A stretch of 57,878 nt of DNA from Flavobacteriia bacterium (GCA_015999765.1 JAECQR010000011.1:1-57878), one strand, 5' to 3'; counted from the first letter of the stretch, positions 40,983-50,116 are shown. Program-made: numbers and translations. The notes: generated by a model from the letters alone, not told the origin.

Positions 40983-42341
40983 ATGGATAGTAAAAAACAG
41001 TTTTTTCTCGAGTGTTACCAATTAGGAATTATTAAATTCGGCCGTTTCACTCTTAAAAGCGGTATCGAAAGTCCCTTTTATGTGGATTTGCGCCCTCTTG
41101 CCTCTGACCCCAAAATTTTAAAACGCCTCGCGAACTACCTGTTAGATATGTTGCCGCTCGATAATTTCGACCTGATCTGCGGGGTTCCTTACGCTGCATT
41201 ACCTATGGCTACGGCAATGTCGCTGGAAAGTTATCTCCCGCTCATCATTAAAAGAAAAGAAGCCAAAGATTACGGCACAAAAAAGATGATTGAGGGTATT
41301 TATACAAAGGGACAAAACTGTCTCTTGGTAGAAGATGTCATTACCAGCGGAAAATCGCTTCTGGAGACCATTCCGGAGATTGAAAACGAAGGAATTACCG
41401 TCTCAGATATTGTAGTCGTTCTGGACAGACAGCAGGGCGGCAAGGAAATGCTCGAGAGTAAAGGTTACCGTGTACACACTCTGTTCACCATTTCTGAGGT
41501 GTGCAAAATGCTTAAGGAAGAAGGTCATTTATGCGATGACGAGGTGCTGAGAATCGATGATTTTCTGAAAGGAAATATCGTGAAATTCGAAGAGAAAAAA
41601 CGTCCCTCGTATGAGCATAAACTGGAACATGCAGAACATTCCGTTGCAAAAAAACTGCTGGAGATTTCGCTTGACAAAAAATCAAATCTCATTGTTTCTG
41701 CTGATGTTATTTCGACGCAGGAACTTCTGGATCTTGCCGAAAAAGTGGGTCCGCATATTGTCGCACTTAAAACTCATATCGATATCATCACTGATTTTGA
41801 TCCAGATACCACCATCCTTCCACTAAAAGATCTTGCGGCAAAATATAACTTCCTGCTCATGGAAGACCGAAAGTTTGCTGACATCGGTAATACTCAGGAG
41901 CTGCAGTTTTCTTACGGAACTTACAAGATTTCGAACTGGGCAGACTTTGTTACTTCGCACGTCATTGGCGGATACGATTCGCTCGACTGTTTTCTTAATG
42001 TTGGCGTAGTCGCAATTCTCGGCATGTCTTCAAAAGGAACATTAACCGACAAAAACTATCAGGATGAAGCCCTGAAAATTGCCCAGAGTCACCCGAATGT
42101 GATTGGTGGTGTCTCCCAGAAACAAATTCCGGAAGAACTACTTCTCTTCACACCGGGCGTAAATATGGGTGAATCCGGAGATGGAAAAGGCCAGCAATAT
42201 CACACCCCTGAGCATGTTTTCAAAAATCTACAGACGGATTTTATGATTGTGGGACGTGGAATTTACAAAGCTGAAGATGCCGAAAAAGCAGCGCTTAATT
42301 ATAAGATCACCGGCTGGAACGCATATCTCGAAAGCCTTTAA
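40983..42341 (+). CDS. bifunctional UMP synthase (PyrE-PyrF fusion)
   Basis: This 452-residue protein carries out the last two steps of pyrimidine synthesis. Residues 1 to about 205 are orotate phosphoribosyltransferase with the PRPP-binding motif LLVEDVITSGKS (114-125). Residues about 230-452 are orotidine-5'-phosphate decarboxylase with ADVIS (240-244), ALKTHIDI (261-268) and the catalytic MEDRKFADIG (293-302). The order PyrE-PyrF and the form of the decarboxylase resemble eukaryotic UMP synthase and are known in some Bacteroidota. It stands alone with its own promoter. Confidence 0.92.
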   Translation: MDSKKQFFLECYQLGIIKFGRFTLKSGIESPFYVDLRPLASDPKILKRLANYLLDMLPLDNFDLICGVPYAALPMATAMSLESYLPLIIKRKEAKDYGTKKMIEGIYTKGQNCLLVEDVITSGKSLLETIPEIENEGITVSDIVVVLDRQQGGKEMLESKGYRVHTLFTISEVCKMLKEEGHLCDDEVLRIDDFLKGNIVKFEEKKRPSYEHKLEHAEHSVAKKLLEISLDKKSNLIVSADVISTQELLDLAEKVGPHIVALKTHIDIITDFDPDTTILPLKDLAAKYNFLLMEDRKFADIGNTQELQFSYGTYKISNWADFVTSHVIGGYDSLDCFLNVGVVAILGMSSKGTLTDKNYQDEALKIAQSHPNVIGGVSQKQIPEELLLFTPGVNMGESGDGKGQQYHTPEHVFKNLQTDFMIVGRGIYKAEDAEKAALNYKITGWNAYLESL

Positions 42342-42443
42342 AGGTAATAAGTAAGAGCTATGAGATAAGAGGTTTAACTTTGGAGCTTATGGTATTGTTT
42401 AGAGGGATAAAATATTAATAATTAACCATCATAATCAGCCTCT

Positions 42444-42800
42444 ATGGAAAACCACAGTAAAGGAATGCTTGCTCAAAAAAGTTATGATTTTGCTATTAAA
42501 ATTATCCTTCTTTCTAAAAAACTTAATGCTGAGAAAGAATATGTTCTATCTAAACAGATTTTACGGAGTGGAACTTCCGTAGGTGCGATGGTTCGGGAAG
42601 CCAAATTTGCGCAAAGTAATGCGGATTACATTCATAAATTTAGTATCGCATTAAAAGAAGCAAACGAGACAGACTATTGGCTGAATCTTCTCCATGAAAC
42701 CCAATACATTTCCGCGGAAACTTTTAAGGAAACCGCTGGATTATGTAATGAAATTATTTCTATGCTTATCTCGACAGTTAATACTTTAAAAAATAAATAA
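42444..42800 (+). CDS. four helix bundle protein
   Basis: This 118-residue protein belongs to the four-helix-bundle family related to ORFs in 23S rRNA intervening sequences. Marks are LAQKSYDFAIKI, LSKQILRSGTSVGAMVREA, KFSIALKEANETDYWLNLL and LCNEIISMLIST. Function is unknown. There is no rRNA nearby, so this is a free-standing member. It follows UMP synthase by about 100 bases of AT-rich spacer. Confidence 0.88.
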   Translation: MENHSKGMLAQKSYDFAIKIILLSKKLNAEKEYVLSKQILRSGTSVGAMVREAKFAQSNADYIHKFSIALKEANETDYWLNLLHETQYISAETFKETAGLCNEIISMLISTVNTLKNK

Positions 42801-42884
42801 TCTTGAACCCAATAACAGGATTGTGTTAAGAATTGGTTGTAAAATCGTGCTCTTATCTTCGAGTTCTTAACTCTTAACTAAAAA

Positions 42885-43799
42885 ATGTCCAATTTAATTC
42901 TTCTTTTTCTATGTCTATTTCTTGGATTTTTTCTGAGGAAGACCAAACTTTTTCCGGAAAATGGACATCTCGCGCTTAATTCCTTCGTGATCAATATTTC
43001 GCTTTCGGCGCTTTCGCTCTATTATATTCCCAAAATCATTTTAAGTTTTGAGGTGATTTTTCCTGTTGCTGTCGGGTGGCTTAATATCTTTCTTTCGATT
43101 GCATTCTTTGGATTACTGGCGAAATACTTCAGATGGTCAACTGCTATTACCGGTGCACTGATTATGTGTGCGGGATTCGGGAACACGTCGTTTGTCGGAA
43201 TTCCTGTTATTCAGTCGCTTTTTGGCGAAAACGGCCTGAAAACAGTAATGCTTGTGGATCAGCCGGGTTCTTTTGTAGCCCTTTCGACCGTAGGAATCGC
43301 GGTGGCCAATTTTTATTCAGGCAGCAAAAGTTCCATCACCGAAATCATTAATAAGATCATCAGATTTCCGCCGTTTATTGCATTTTCTGTAGCGGTAATT
43401 CTCAATGTTTTCAGCATCAATGTGCCAGAAGCATTAGATGAAGTTTTCGATAAACTGGGCGCAACCACCGTTCCTTTGGCCTTAGTTTCCGTAGGAAGCC
43501 AGTTGAGCTGGCAGCATCCGGGCATCCATTCAAAACCTTTATTCTGGGGGCTCTTATTTAAACTGATACTTTTTCCGGCGTTTATTTTCGTTCTTTATTT
43601 CATTATTCTTAATCAGCGGGGTGAAACCGTCAAAATTGCTTTCATGGAAGCAGCAATGGGACCAATGATTACCGCCGCCATTATTGCATCAACCCATAAA
43701 CTGGAGCCTAAATTATGCAACCTTATGCTGGGCGCAGGCATACCGCTGTCCTTCGTTACACTGGCATTCTGGTACGCGGTTATGCAGCTTTATCTGTAG
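42885..43799 (+). CDS. AEC family transporter
   Basis: This 304-residue membrane protein has about ten helices in two halves. It has an AEC (auxin efflux carrier-type) pattern: FLGFFLRKTKLFPENGHLALNSFVINISLSAL at the start, then CAGFGNTSFVGIPV and, near the end, AAMGPMITAAIIA. Bacterial members move organic acids or other small metabolites, and the substrate here cannot be told. The spacer before it is short and no promoter was assigned. Confidence 0.88.
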   Translation: MSNLILLFLCLFLGFFLRKTKLFPENGHLALNSFVINISLSALSLYYIPKIILSFEVIFPVAVGWLNIFLSIAFFGLLAKYFRWSTAITGALIMCAGFGNTSFVGIPVIQSLFGENGLKTVMLVDQPGSFVALSTVGIAVANFYSGSKSSITEIINKIIRFPPFIAFSVAVILNVFSINVPEALDEVFDKLGATTVPLALVSVGSQLSWQHPGIHSKPLFWGLLFKLILFPAFIFVLYFIILNQRGETVKIAFMEAAMGPMITAAIIASTHKLEPKLCNLMLGAGIPLSFVTLAFWYAVMQLYL

Positions 43800-43817
43800 A
43801 CTCTGTTCATTTCTTAC

Positions 43818-43857
43818 CTTAGATCAATCCTGCACCGTATTATAGCAGCTATATTTG
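43818..43857 (+). promoter_or_regulatory. promoter with CTTAGATCAAT element (DsbA gene)
   Basis: CTTAGATCAAT (43818-43828), a 21-base spacer, then TATATTTG (43850-43857), a -7 box of the TAnnTTTG type, 28 bases before the ATG. The same 11-mer and spacing precede the YceI gene. Confidence 0.6.
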
Positions 43858-43885
43858 TATTCTAAATTCAAAAAAAGTAAAAAAA

Positions 43886-44590
43886 ATGAAAGTAAATATC
43901 TGGAGCGACATCCGCTGTCCGTTTTGTTATGTCGGAAAAAAGAAGTTTGAAAAAGCTTTAGAACAGTTCCCTGATTCAGAAAAAATTGAAATTACCTGGC
44001 ACAGTTTCCAGTTGGATCCAAATCTGGTGACACAACCCGATACCAATCCTTACGATTATTTCTCTAAAGCAAAGGGCATTCCTGTGGAGCAGGCAAAAGC
44101 TATGCATGAACATGCAAAAAATGCCGGGAAGGAAGCCGGAATTGACTTCAACTTCGATGAATCCAAAGTTGCCAATTCTTTCAAAGGTCATCTTCTCATC
44201 CAGCTCGCAAAAAAGAAGAACTTAGCCAACGAAATGGAAGAGGCGTTATTTGAAGCGCAGTTTATTTCAGGTAAAAATATAGATGATGAAGCTACTCTTG
44301 TAGAAATCGGAAAATCTGTGGGACTGGCTGCAGAAGATATTTCAAATGCCTTTAATTCAGATGAATTGGCAAATGCAGTAGCTCAGGATGGTTTGATGGC
44401 AAGACAGTTGGGAATTAACGCGGTTCCGTTTTTTGTGTTCAATGATAAATACGGTGTGTCGGGCGCTCAGCAGCCGGAACATTTTCTGGAAGTACTTAAT
44501 GCTTCGTGGAAAGAATTCGCTGCGGGAGACAAAGGTCTTCAGATCATCAGTCAGGGTGAGAGTTGTGACACCGAAGGAAACTGCGATTAG
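43886..44590 (+). CDS. DsbA family oxidoreductase (FrnE-like)
   Basis: This is a 234-residue cytosolic protein with no signal peptide. A thioredoxin fold has the redox motif CPFC at 11-14 (WSDIRCPFCYVGKKKFEKAL) and an inserted helical domain. The cis-Pro region is INAVPFFVFNDKYGVSGAQQPEHF. The C-terminus has another Cys pair (SCDTEGNCD), possibly a second redox or metal site, as in FrnE-type proteins. The family acts in disulfide handling and oxidative stress. It shares a promoter motif with the next gene, yceI. Confidence 0.88.
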   Translation: MKVNIWSDIRCPFCYVGKKKFEKALEQFPDSEKIEITWHSFQLDPNLVTQPDTNPYDYFSKAKGIPVEQAKAMHEHAKNAGKEAGIDFNFDESKVANSFKGHLLIQLAKKKNLANEMEEALFEAQFISGKNIDDEATLVEIGKSVGLAAEDISNAFNSDELANAVAQDGLMARQLGINAVPFFVFNDKYGVSGAQQPEHFLEVLNASWKEFAAGDKGLQIISQGESCDTEGNCD

Positions 44591-44601
44591 TGATTTCTTA
44601 T

Positions 44602-44641
44602 CTTAGATCAATGTCAGCGTTTCACTGCTTCTGTATCTTTG
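44602..44641 (+). promoter_or_regulatory. promoter with CTTAGATCAAT element (YceI gene)
   Basis: CTTAGATCAAT (44602-44612), a 21-base spacer, then TATCTTTG (44634-44641), 30 bases before the ATG. It matches the DsbA gene promoter in both motif and spacing. Confidence 0.6.
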
Positions 44642-44671
44642 CACTATAATTATTAACAGAAAGAAAGTATT

Positions 44672-45244
44672 ATGAAAAAATTATTATCAATCCTTACCGT
44701 AATGATGTTTACGGTTTCCACTTTTGCTCAGTTGAATCTGAAAAGTGATCCCGCACATTCAAGAATCCAGTTCACCGTAATGCACCTGGGCATTAATGAT
44801 ATTACAGGAAACTTTGACAAAGCAGATTTAACCATCAATGCTGACGAGAAAAATTTCGTGAATTCAAAAATCACGTTCTCTGCGGATGTAAATTCTATCA
44901 ACACGCACATTGAAGCGAGAGACAATCACCTGAAAAGTGCAGATTTTTTTGATGCCGCTAAATATCCAACCCTGGATTTTACCAGTACTTCCTTGACTAA
45001 AGGCAAAAAGAATTACTACACACTGAAAGGTAATCTTACCATGCACGGCGTTACAAAACCGGTAACTTTAACTTTGGTTTACAGAGGTTCTACTGTAAAT
45101 GCAATGAACAAAAAGACCACTCACGGTTACCAGGTAATGGGAACACTGAAGAGATCAGATTTCAACGTAGGTCCTAATTTCCCTGCACCTATGATTAATG
45201 ACCTTGTAAGAATTAAAGGCGATTTCGAACTTACTGCAGAATAA
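44672..45244 (+). CDS. YceI family protein
   Basis: This 190-residue protein has a signal peptide (LLSILTVMMFTVSTFAQ). The YceI lipocalin-like barrel follows: DPAHSRIQFTVMHLGINDITGNFDK, IEARDNHLKSADFFDAAKYPTLDFTS, LKGNLTMHGVTKPVTLTL and the closing LKRSDFNVG. The family binds isoprenoid-type lipids in the periplasm, and the ligand here is unknown. It has its own promoter and ends at a terminator shared with the convergent DUF4846 gene. Confidence 0.92.
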   Translation: MKKLLSILTVMMFTVSTFAQLNLKSDPAHSRIQFTVMHLGINDITGNFDKADLTINADEKNFVNSKITFSADVNSINTHIEARDNHLKSADFFDAAKYPTLDFTSTSLTKGKKNYYTLKGNLTMHGVTKPVTLTLVYRGSTVNAMNKKTTHGYQVMGTLKRSDFNVGPNFPAPMINDLVRIKGDFELTAE

Positions 45245-45272
45245 TAATATTAGTTTGTGTTTTTTTAGTAGT

Positions 45273-45314
45273 AGAAGCGGAAGTTTGGGCAACCAGATTT
45301 CCGTTTCTTTTTTT
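45273..45314. terminator. terminator between convergent genes
   Basis: AGAAGCGGAA (45273-45282) and TTCCGTTTCT (45299-45308) pair with one mismatch and are followed by a T run on the plus strand. It ends the yceI transcript, and the stem may also serve the opposing gene. Confidence 0.7.
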
Positions 45315-46185
45315 ATTTGATGGTGTGAAACCTCTTAATGGATGTTGGTCTGAAAACGTACTTTGCTGTCACCGTTTTGGGCGCTCCCACATCAAGCTCA
45401 TACCAAGGTGAAATTTCGGGATTCGCCGTGTTTTTGAGGACATGAATGTCCTGCGCAGGCATGAAGCTCTCTGCCAACAGATACATTCTTTTCCCCACCG
45501 CATTTGTCGCCACTCCAACGATAATTACTGAATGTCCGGGACTTCCGGGTTTGATGATGAAATCACCCGTTCTGATGTCAGAATTTTTCGTAACAGCAAA
45601 TGATTCACGGTCCAGCGAGATGGTTCCGGCATACCGGAAAATTATATTCAGATACTTCCGAAATGCGGAATACGACCCGTCGGTAATTCCAGATTCATAA
45701 AAACTTACTTTTTTCTTTACTTCCCTGGTTCTTATTCCTTTTCTGTAATCATTCCAGGCAAAGAACTGTCCGCTGGTGAATTCGAACCCGATTTCATCAA
45801 AGCGTTTTTGCGACCAGAGATATTCTGAATACAGCCGCATCCACGCATCTGCACATTGTTGCAAGTCCTTCTCACCTACATCAATTTTAAGCAGTGCAAC
45901 GTGCTTGTTTTGGCTATCAACAGGAACTTTCCGGTAATCACGTATGGGAAAATTCGGCGGATGCAATGGGAAATTTACCAAATATTCACCGAAGCTGCCA
46001 GGCGTCTCCTTCATCCAGAAAAATCCCTGCGGCGGAGTAAAACGGGTAACAATCTTAGATTTTTTCGGATCTATAATCAGCGGTTCAGTGCTTTCGGTAA
46101 CCTGTGAAAAGACAGGTTGAAAACAGAGTGTCGCAACAAAAAATACAATATGGTATAATTTTAGCAAAGGCTGATATTTACTCAA
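45313..46185 (-). CDS. DUF4846 domain protein
   Basis: This 290-residue protein has a signal peptide (LYHIVFFVATLCFQPVFSQ). The DUF4846 pattern follows: RFTPPQGFFWMKETPGSFGEYLVNFPLHP, VALLKIDVGEKDLQQCADAWMRLYSEYLW, then RTGDFIIKPGSPGHSVIIVGVA near the end. The function is not established. The PGHSVIIVG segment and invariant Cys in LQQCAD are reminiscent of papain-like or NlpC/P60 folds, but this is inference. It is convergent with yceI. Confidence 0.88.
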   Translation of the reverse strand: MSKYQPLLKLYHIVFFVATLCFQPVFSQVTESTEPLIIDPKKSKIVTRFTPPQGFFWMKETPGSFGEYLVNFPLHPPNFPIRDYRKVPVDSQNKHVALLKIDVGEKDLQQCADAWMRLYSEYLWSQKRFDEIGFEFTSGQFFAWNDYRKGIRTREVKKKVSFYESGITDGSYSAFRKYLNIIFRYAGTISLDRESFAVTKNSDIRTGDFIIKPGSPGHSVIIVGVATNAVGKRMYLLAESFMPAQDIHVLKNTANPEISPWYELDVGAPKTVTAKYVFRPTSIKRFHTIK

Positions 46186-46241
46186 AATTAATTATTATTC
46201 TCAAATAACTGATAATTAAAAGAGTTTAGAAAAAACATCAT

Positions 46242-46249
46242 TATATTTG
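46242..46249 (+). promoter_or_regulatory. -7 promoter box (TAnnTTTG)
   Basis: TATATTTG lies 14 bases before the ATG of the M1-like gene at 46264. Confidence 0.5.
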
Positions 46250-46263
46250 AGCGTTACATTACG

Positions 46264-49080
46264 ATGAATAGAATTTTCTGGGGCTTTTTACTGATCTTAA
46301 ATTATGTTGCGGTTTCTGCGCAGCAGGACAGCATTTACATCGACGCCGAATTTACGGCCAACAACAGACAGATTTCTGTAAGCCAGGAAATAATTTACAC
46401 CAATAACTCAGCGATCGGTCAGGATACAATCAAACTTCTGAACTGGACTGCGGCCTACAAAAACCGAAATACTCCGCTCGCCAAAAGAAAATTGGAAGAC
46501 CGAAAAAATGATCTTCATTTTGCAAAAGCGAAAGACCTGGGAAACATTGAAAATCTGCAGATTAAAATTGGGAATCAGGACGCTGTAGAACCTCACGCTT
46601 TTTCTGAAAATATTTTCCTCCCACTTTCTAAAAGTTTAAAATCCGGTGAAAAGATAAAAATATCGCTCCAATACCTTATCAATCTGCCTTCTCCTAAATT
46701 CACAGGTTACGGTAGTGACGGCAAGAAATGGATGCTGAAGTATTTTTTCATTGTTCCCGACGGTTTTCAAGAGCTGTCAAGAAAAGAAAGGTTTTACCTG
46801 GACATCGAAGAAAACCAAAGTCCTGGGCTTTACTGGAAAGTAAACCTTAATATTCCGCCTAACTATTCGTCGCAAAGCAATCTGAAAGAAATTCAGCCCA
46901 ATTACTTTGAAGGCATACTTAAAAACGATCCCGAATTCTTAATCTCCGAGAATCATTCCCCCAAAATTACAGCCCAGGTCAATGGTGAAACCACAGAAAT
47001 CGATTTCGGGTATAATCTGTCGGAAACCGAGAAACAGAATCTTGAGTTCTACCTTCCGCTACATTTAAACTTTATTAAAAGCAAAACCGGATTTCTGCCG
47101 CAGAAAATTTTCGTCACCGAAAAATTCAGAGACCATGAGAATTTCGGCGGTATCAGCGACCTGAAATTCTGGAAATTTAAGTACCTACTCTTCAATGATG
47201 CCGAGAAAAGTGATTTGAATTATTTCAGCATCCTCTCAAAAAAAAGTATAGAACAGGCAACCATCTTCGAAAAAAGCAAGGATCACTGGCTGACGAACGG
47301 CCTGAAAACCTATCTTGAAATCGAATACATCAACCGCTATTATAAAGAAAAGAAACTGCTGGGCGATCTCCCGGAAAACATCAATATTTTTGGATTTAAA
47401 CCGCTCAAACTATTTTATGCGTCAGACTTAAAACTTGCGGAACGCTACGGCCTTACATACCAGTATATCATGAACCAAAATCTGGATCAGCGGATTGCAG
47501 AGCCTTATGAAAACCTGAGTAATTTTAACGCCAATGCGATAAGTCATTTTGAGACGGGAAGCCTTTTTTCTTTTATCGCAGAAAAAATGGGCAAGGAAAA
47601 GTTTGATGATTTTATTAAAGACTATCTCCTCAAAAATTCCGGGAACCAGATCAATCAAAAGGATTTTCTGGATCATTTGAGCCTGGAATCCGGTTATTCT
47701 TCGGATTTCTTTGATCCCTTTATCCAGAAGAAAAACCGTGTGAATTTTAAACTGAAAAGATACGCGAAGACTGATGATGAGTTTCAGGTTAAAATTTCTA
47801 AAAACACCGATCTTAATATTCCTTTCAAGATCGAAACAGAAACAGAAACCGGTGAAATAAAGGAATTTTGGTTTGATACGGATGACTCAAAAGACACCAA
47901 AATTTACAATATTCCGCAATCCAACGCCGAAAAAATTGTGGTCAACAGTGAGTATATATTCCCTGAAAATAATTTCCGCGACAATTACCGGTACACCAAA
48001 GGTCTGTTTGCAAACACCAAAAAGATCAAATTAAAGCTTTTTAAGGACATTCCAAACCCTGAGTTTAATGAAATTTACCTGAATCCCAGACTTAACTTCA
48101 ATGCCTACGATAAGGTTCTGGTAGGTTTAAATTTCAGAAATACGTCGCTCTTTGAACGTAAATTTAATTATTCTTTCACGCCTTATTTCAGTTCGGGAAC
48201 AGGAAAACTGACTGGATCAGGAGGTCTCGCCTACTCTTTTCAGCCCGCGGACAGTTTTTACAGAAGTCTTGATGTAGGGATTTCCGGATCATATTTCCAT
48301 TATGATTATGATCTTACGTACCGTAAGTTTTCTGCCTTTGCAAGTTTTAATTTCACAAAGAATCCGAGAAGCGATGTTGGCAGAAGTTTAGGTTTGTCCT
48401 ACAATTTCTTTGATAAAGATGTAAATCCGAAAATGTCACAAAATGAGTACGCCAAATATAACCTCTGGAACCTTGGTTATGGCTATGCAGACCGCCGGAT
48501 TATTCATGAAAAATCCTTCAGCACCAATCTTCAGTGGATGGAGGATTTCCAGAAGATCTCAACAGAAGCGTTTTACCGTTGGGAATATGCGCAGGATAAA
48601 AAGGTAAGTTTCAGGTTTTTTGGCGGATACTTTATCACGAATAAGACGAAAAACGACCTTTTCGACTATGGCATTTCAAGGGTTTCAAATTATGCTTTTT
48701 CATACGGGCTTTTGGGCCAGAGTGCGACCTCCGGACTTTTGTCTCAACAGCTTATTCTTGCAGAAGGTGGTTTCAAATCTTACGTAGGGAAATCTGCCAA
48801 TCAATGGATAACTTCTGTGAATATTGACTCCCATGTGTGGCGTTGGTTTAATATCTACGCCGATGCAGGCGTCTATAAAAACAGGTCACTGGACCCGAAA
48901 TTCATTTGGGATTCGGGTGTAAAAGTTAAAGTAATCCCTGATTTTCTGGAAGTTTATTTCCCAATCCAGAGCTCACTCGGTTTTGAACCTTCGTTTAAAG
49001 ATTACGGAAGCAGAATCCGTTTTACGCTGGTACTTAATTTCAATGCGGTTACGAATTATTTCCGGAGAGGATGGTTTTAG
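46264..49080 (+). CDS. M1-peptidase-like protein with C-terminal outer-membrane barrel
   Basis: This is a 938-residue exported protein with a signal peptide (WGFLLILNYVAVSAQ). Residues about 25-210 look like the N-terminal beta domain of M1 aminopeptidases. The central region contains HWLTNGLKTYLEIEY (from H341), the position where active enzymes have W.NEG.A.Y.E, and an HFETGSLFSFIAEKMG helix. The zinc motif HExxH was not found. The last 350 or so residues alternate aromatic strands (YNFFDKDV, FRFFGGYF, RFTLVLNF) and end in an aromatic residue, as outer-membrane barrels do. Probably a non-catalytic relative; role unknown. Confidence 0.7.
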   Translation: MNRIFWGFLLILNYVAVSAQQDSIYIDAEFTANNRQISVSQEIIYTNNSAIGQDTIKLLNWTAAYKNRNTPLAKRKLEDRKNDLHFAKAKDLGNIENLQIKIGNQDAVEPHAFSENIFLPLSKSLKSGEKIKISLQYLINLPSPKFTGYGSDGKKWMLKYFFIVPDGFQELSRKERFYLDIEENQSPGLYWKVNLNIPPNYSSQSNLKEIQPNYFEGILKNDPEFLISENHSPKITAQVNGETTEIDFGYNLSETEKQNLEFYLPLHLNFIKSKTGFLPQKIFVTEKFRDHENFGGISDLKFWKFKYLLFNDAEKSDLNYFSILSKKSIEQATIFEKSKDHWLTNGLKTYLEIEYINRYYKEKKLLGDLPENINIFGFKPLKLFYASDLKLAERYGLTYQYIMNQNLDQRIAEPYENLSNFNANAISHFETGSLFSFIAEKMGKEKFDDFIKDYLLKNSGNQINQKDFLDHLSLESGYSSDFFDPFIQKKNRVNFKLKRYAKTDDEFQVKISKNTDLNIPFKIETETETGEIKEFWFDTDDSKDTKIYNIPQSNAEKIVVNSEYIFPENNFRDNYRYTKGLFANTKKIKLKLFKDIPNPEFNEIYLNPRLNFNAYDKVLVGLNFRNTSLFERKFNYSFTPYFSSGTGKLTGSGGLAYSFQPADSFYRSLDVGISGSYFHYDYDLTYRKFSAFASFNFTKNPRSDVGRSLGLSYNFFDKDVNPKMSQNEYAKYNLWNLGYGYADRRIIHEKSFSTNLQWMEDFQKISTEAFYRWEYAQDKKVSFRFFGGYFITNKTKNDLFDYGISRVSNYAFSYGLLGQSATSGLLSQQLILAEGGFKSYVGKSANQWITSVNIDSHVWRWFNIYADAGVYKNRSLDPKFIWDSGVKVKVIPDFLEVYFPIQSSLGFEPSFKDYGSRIRFTLVLNFNAVTNYFRRGWF

Positions 49081-49150
49081 TGGGGCTTGCATGCTGGGTG
49101 TGGGATGTTGGGTGTGGGATGGCCGATGTGACATGGCTGTTGGGTGTTGG
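49081..49150 (+). repeat. degenerate G-rich short repeats
   Basis: Several imperfect TGGGTGTGGGATG / TGTTGGGTG units lie directly after the M1-like gene. A similar ATGGGTGATGGATG run lies at 54273-54295 after another long gene. Probably simple-sequence drift or a low-grade dispersed repeat. Confidence 0.5.
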
Positions 49151-49157
49151 GCAACGA

Positions 49158-49193
49158 CAATAAAACTAAAAAAAGCCGCTAAAAAGCGGCTTT
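49158..49193 (-). terminator. terminator of T9SS protein gene
   Basis: On the minus strand AAAGCCGCT, loop TTTT, AGCGGCTTT is followed by TTTT and more T-rich sequence. The stem is 49172-49180 with 49185-49193, 20 bases behind the stop at 49214. Confidence 0.8.
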
Positions 49194-49213
49194 CAATATT
49201 TAAATAAGAAATT

Positions 49214-50014
49214 TTAGTTCTTGATTACTTTTCTGCTCACTTTTGCAGATCCGTTATCAACAGTTACAATATAATTTCCTTTTGTCATTGAAGAGGTATT
49301 AATTACCTGTCCGTTATCAACTCTGTTCGAGCTTACCAAACGTCCGTCTGCTGTATAAATGTTTACAGTAGCTTTTCCTGGAAGGATTAAACGAAGTTCG
49401 TTTCCTACTACCGTATTCATTTTAACTGACTTGTCGAATGCAGAAACATCAGATACAGCAAGAAGCCCCTGTACTAACTGTACATCATCAATATAAGAAG
49501 AGCCACTACCGTAAGATCTAAAAGCTACATCAATACTTGCAGCTGAAGGATGAGAAGTAAAGACAACGGTATGTTGAGTCCATGCAGTTGGAGCGATTGG
49601 CAAATAGCCATTATTTGATCTTAATGGATCGTCGGCTGCTGTTTCTGTATTATAAACCGGAGTTCCAGTTGTATCTTTCATAATACTCCACAATCTGAAA
49701 ATATTATTCTGAGTCGTTCCCGCTGGTCTTGCAGTAGACGCTTTGTACCAAAATGTAAGAGTATACTGAGTACTTCCAGTGATTGCAACATTTTGATAAA
49801 AACCTGTAGTAGCAGAAGGAAGTTCGTAAGCCGCTAATTTTAAACCGCTATGTGGATTAGTAGTCAAAATTGCCGGAGCTGTATAACCGGTTCCGGTACC
49901 AGCTGCCCAGGAAGTTAAGTCGCTTTCAAAACCAGGGTTTTGCACTAAATTCGTTTGGGCAAACATCATTGTTGTAGCCGAAACTAAACCTAAAATTGTA
50001 AAGATTTTTTTCAT
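49214..50014 (-). CDS. T9SS cargo protein with CBM-like domain
   Basis: This is a 266-residue protein. A signal peptide (FTILGLVSATTMMFAQ) leads into a jelly-roll domain (NLVQNPGFESDLTSWAAG...YTLTFWYKAS...YIDDVQLVQG) of the carbohydrate-binding CBM_4_9-like type. The C-terminus (VNIYTADGRLVSSNRVDNG...GNYIVTVDNGSAKVSRKVIK) is a type A sorting domain. It should be exported to the surface by type IX secretion. The ligand is unknown. A second sorting-domain protein is encoded just upstream, in the same direction with its own terminator. Confidence 0.85.
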   Translation of the reverse strand: MKKIFTILGLVSATTMMFAQTNLVQNPGFESDLTSWAAGTGTGYTAPAILTTNPHSGLKLAAYELPSATTGFYQNVAITGSTQYTLTFWYKASTARPAGTTQNNIFRLWSIMKDTTGTPVYNTETAADDPLRSNNGYLPIAPTAWTQHTVVFTSHPSAASIDVAFRSYGSGSSYIDDVQLVQGLLAVSDVSAFDKSVKMNTVVGNELRLILPGKATVNIYTADGRLVSSNRVDNGQVINTSSMTKGNYIVTVDNGSAKVSRKVIKN

Positions 50015-50060
50015 TGTAATTGATTTTAATTATATTCTTTTTAAAGGACTGTAAATTTAC

Positions 50061-50091
50061 AAAAAAAATACTTCTCAGAAGAGGAGTATTT
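50061..50091 (-). terminator. terminator of T9SS protein gene
   Basis: AAATACTTCTC (50066-50076), loop AGAA, GAGGAGTATTT (50081-50091), with one mismatch. On the minus strand a T run follows. It lies 25 bases behind the stop at 50117. Confidence 0.8.
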
Positions 50092-50116
50092 AATGTTTAA
50101 CAATTATTTAAAACTA

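Noticed and set aside
49081..49150. Short G-rich tandem units considered as a CRISPR array
   Set aside because: Units are imperfect, spacers are absent and no cas genes are nearby.
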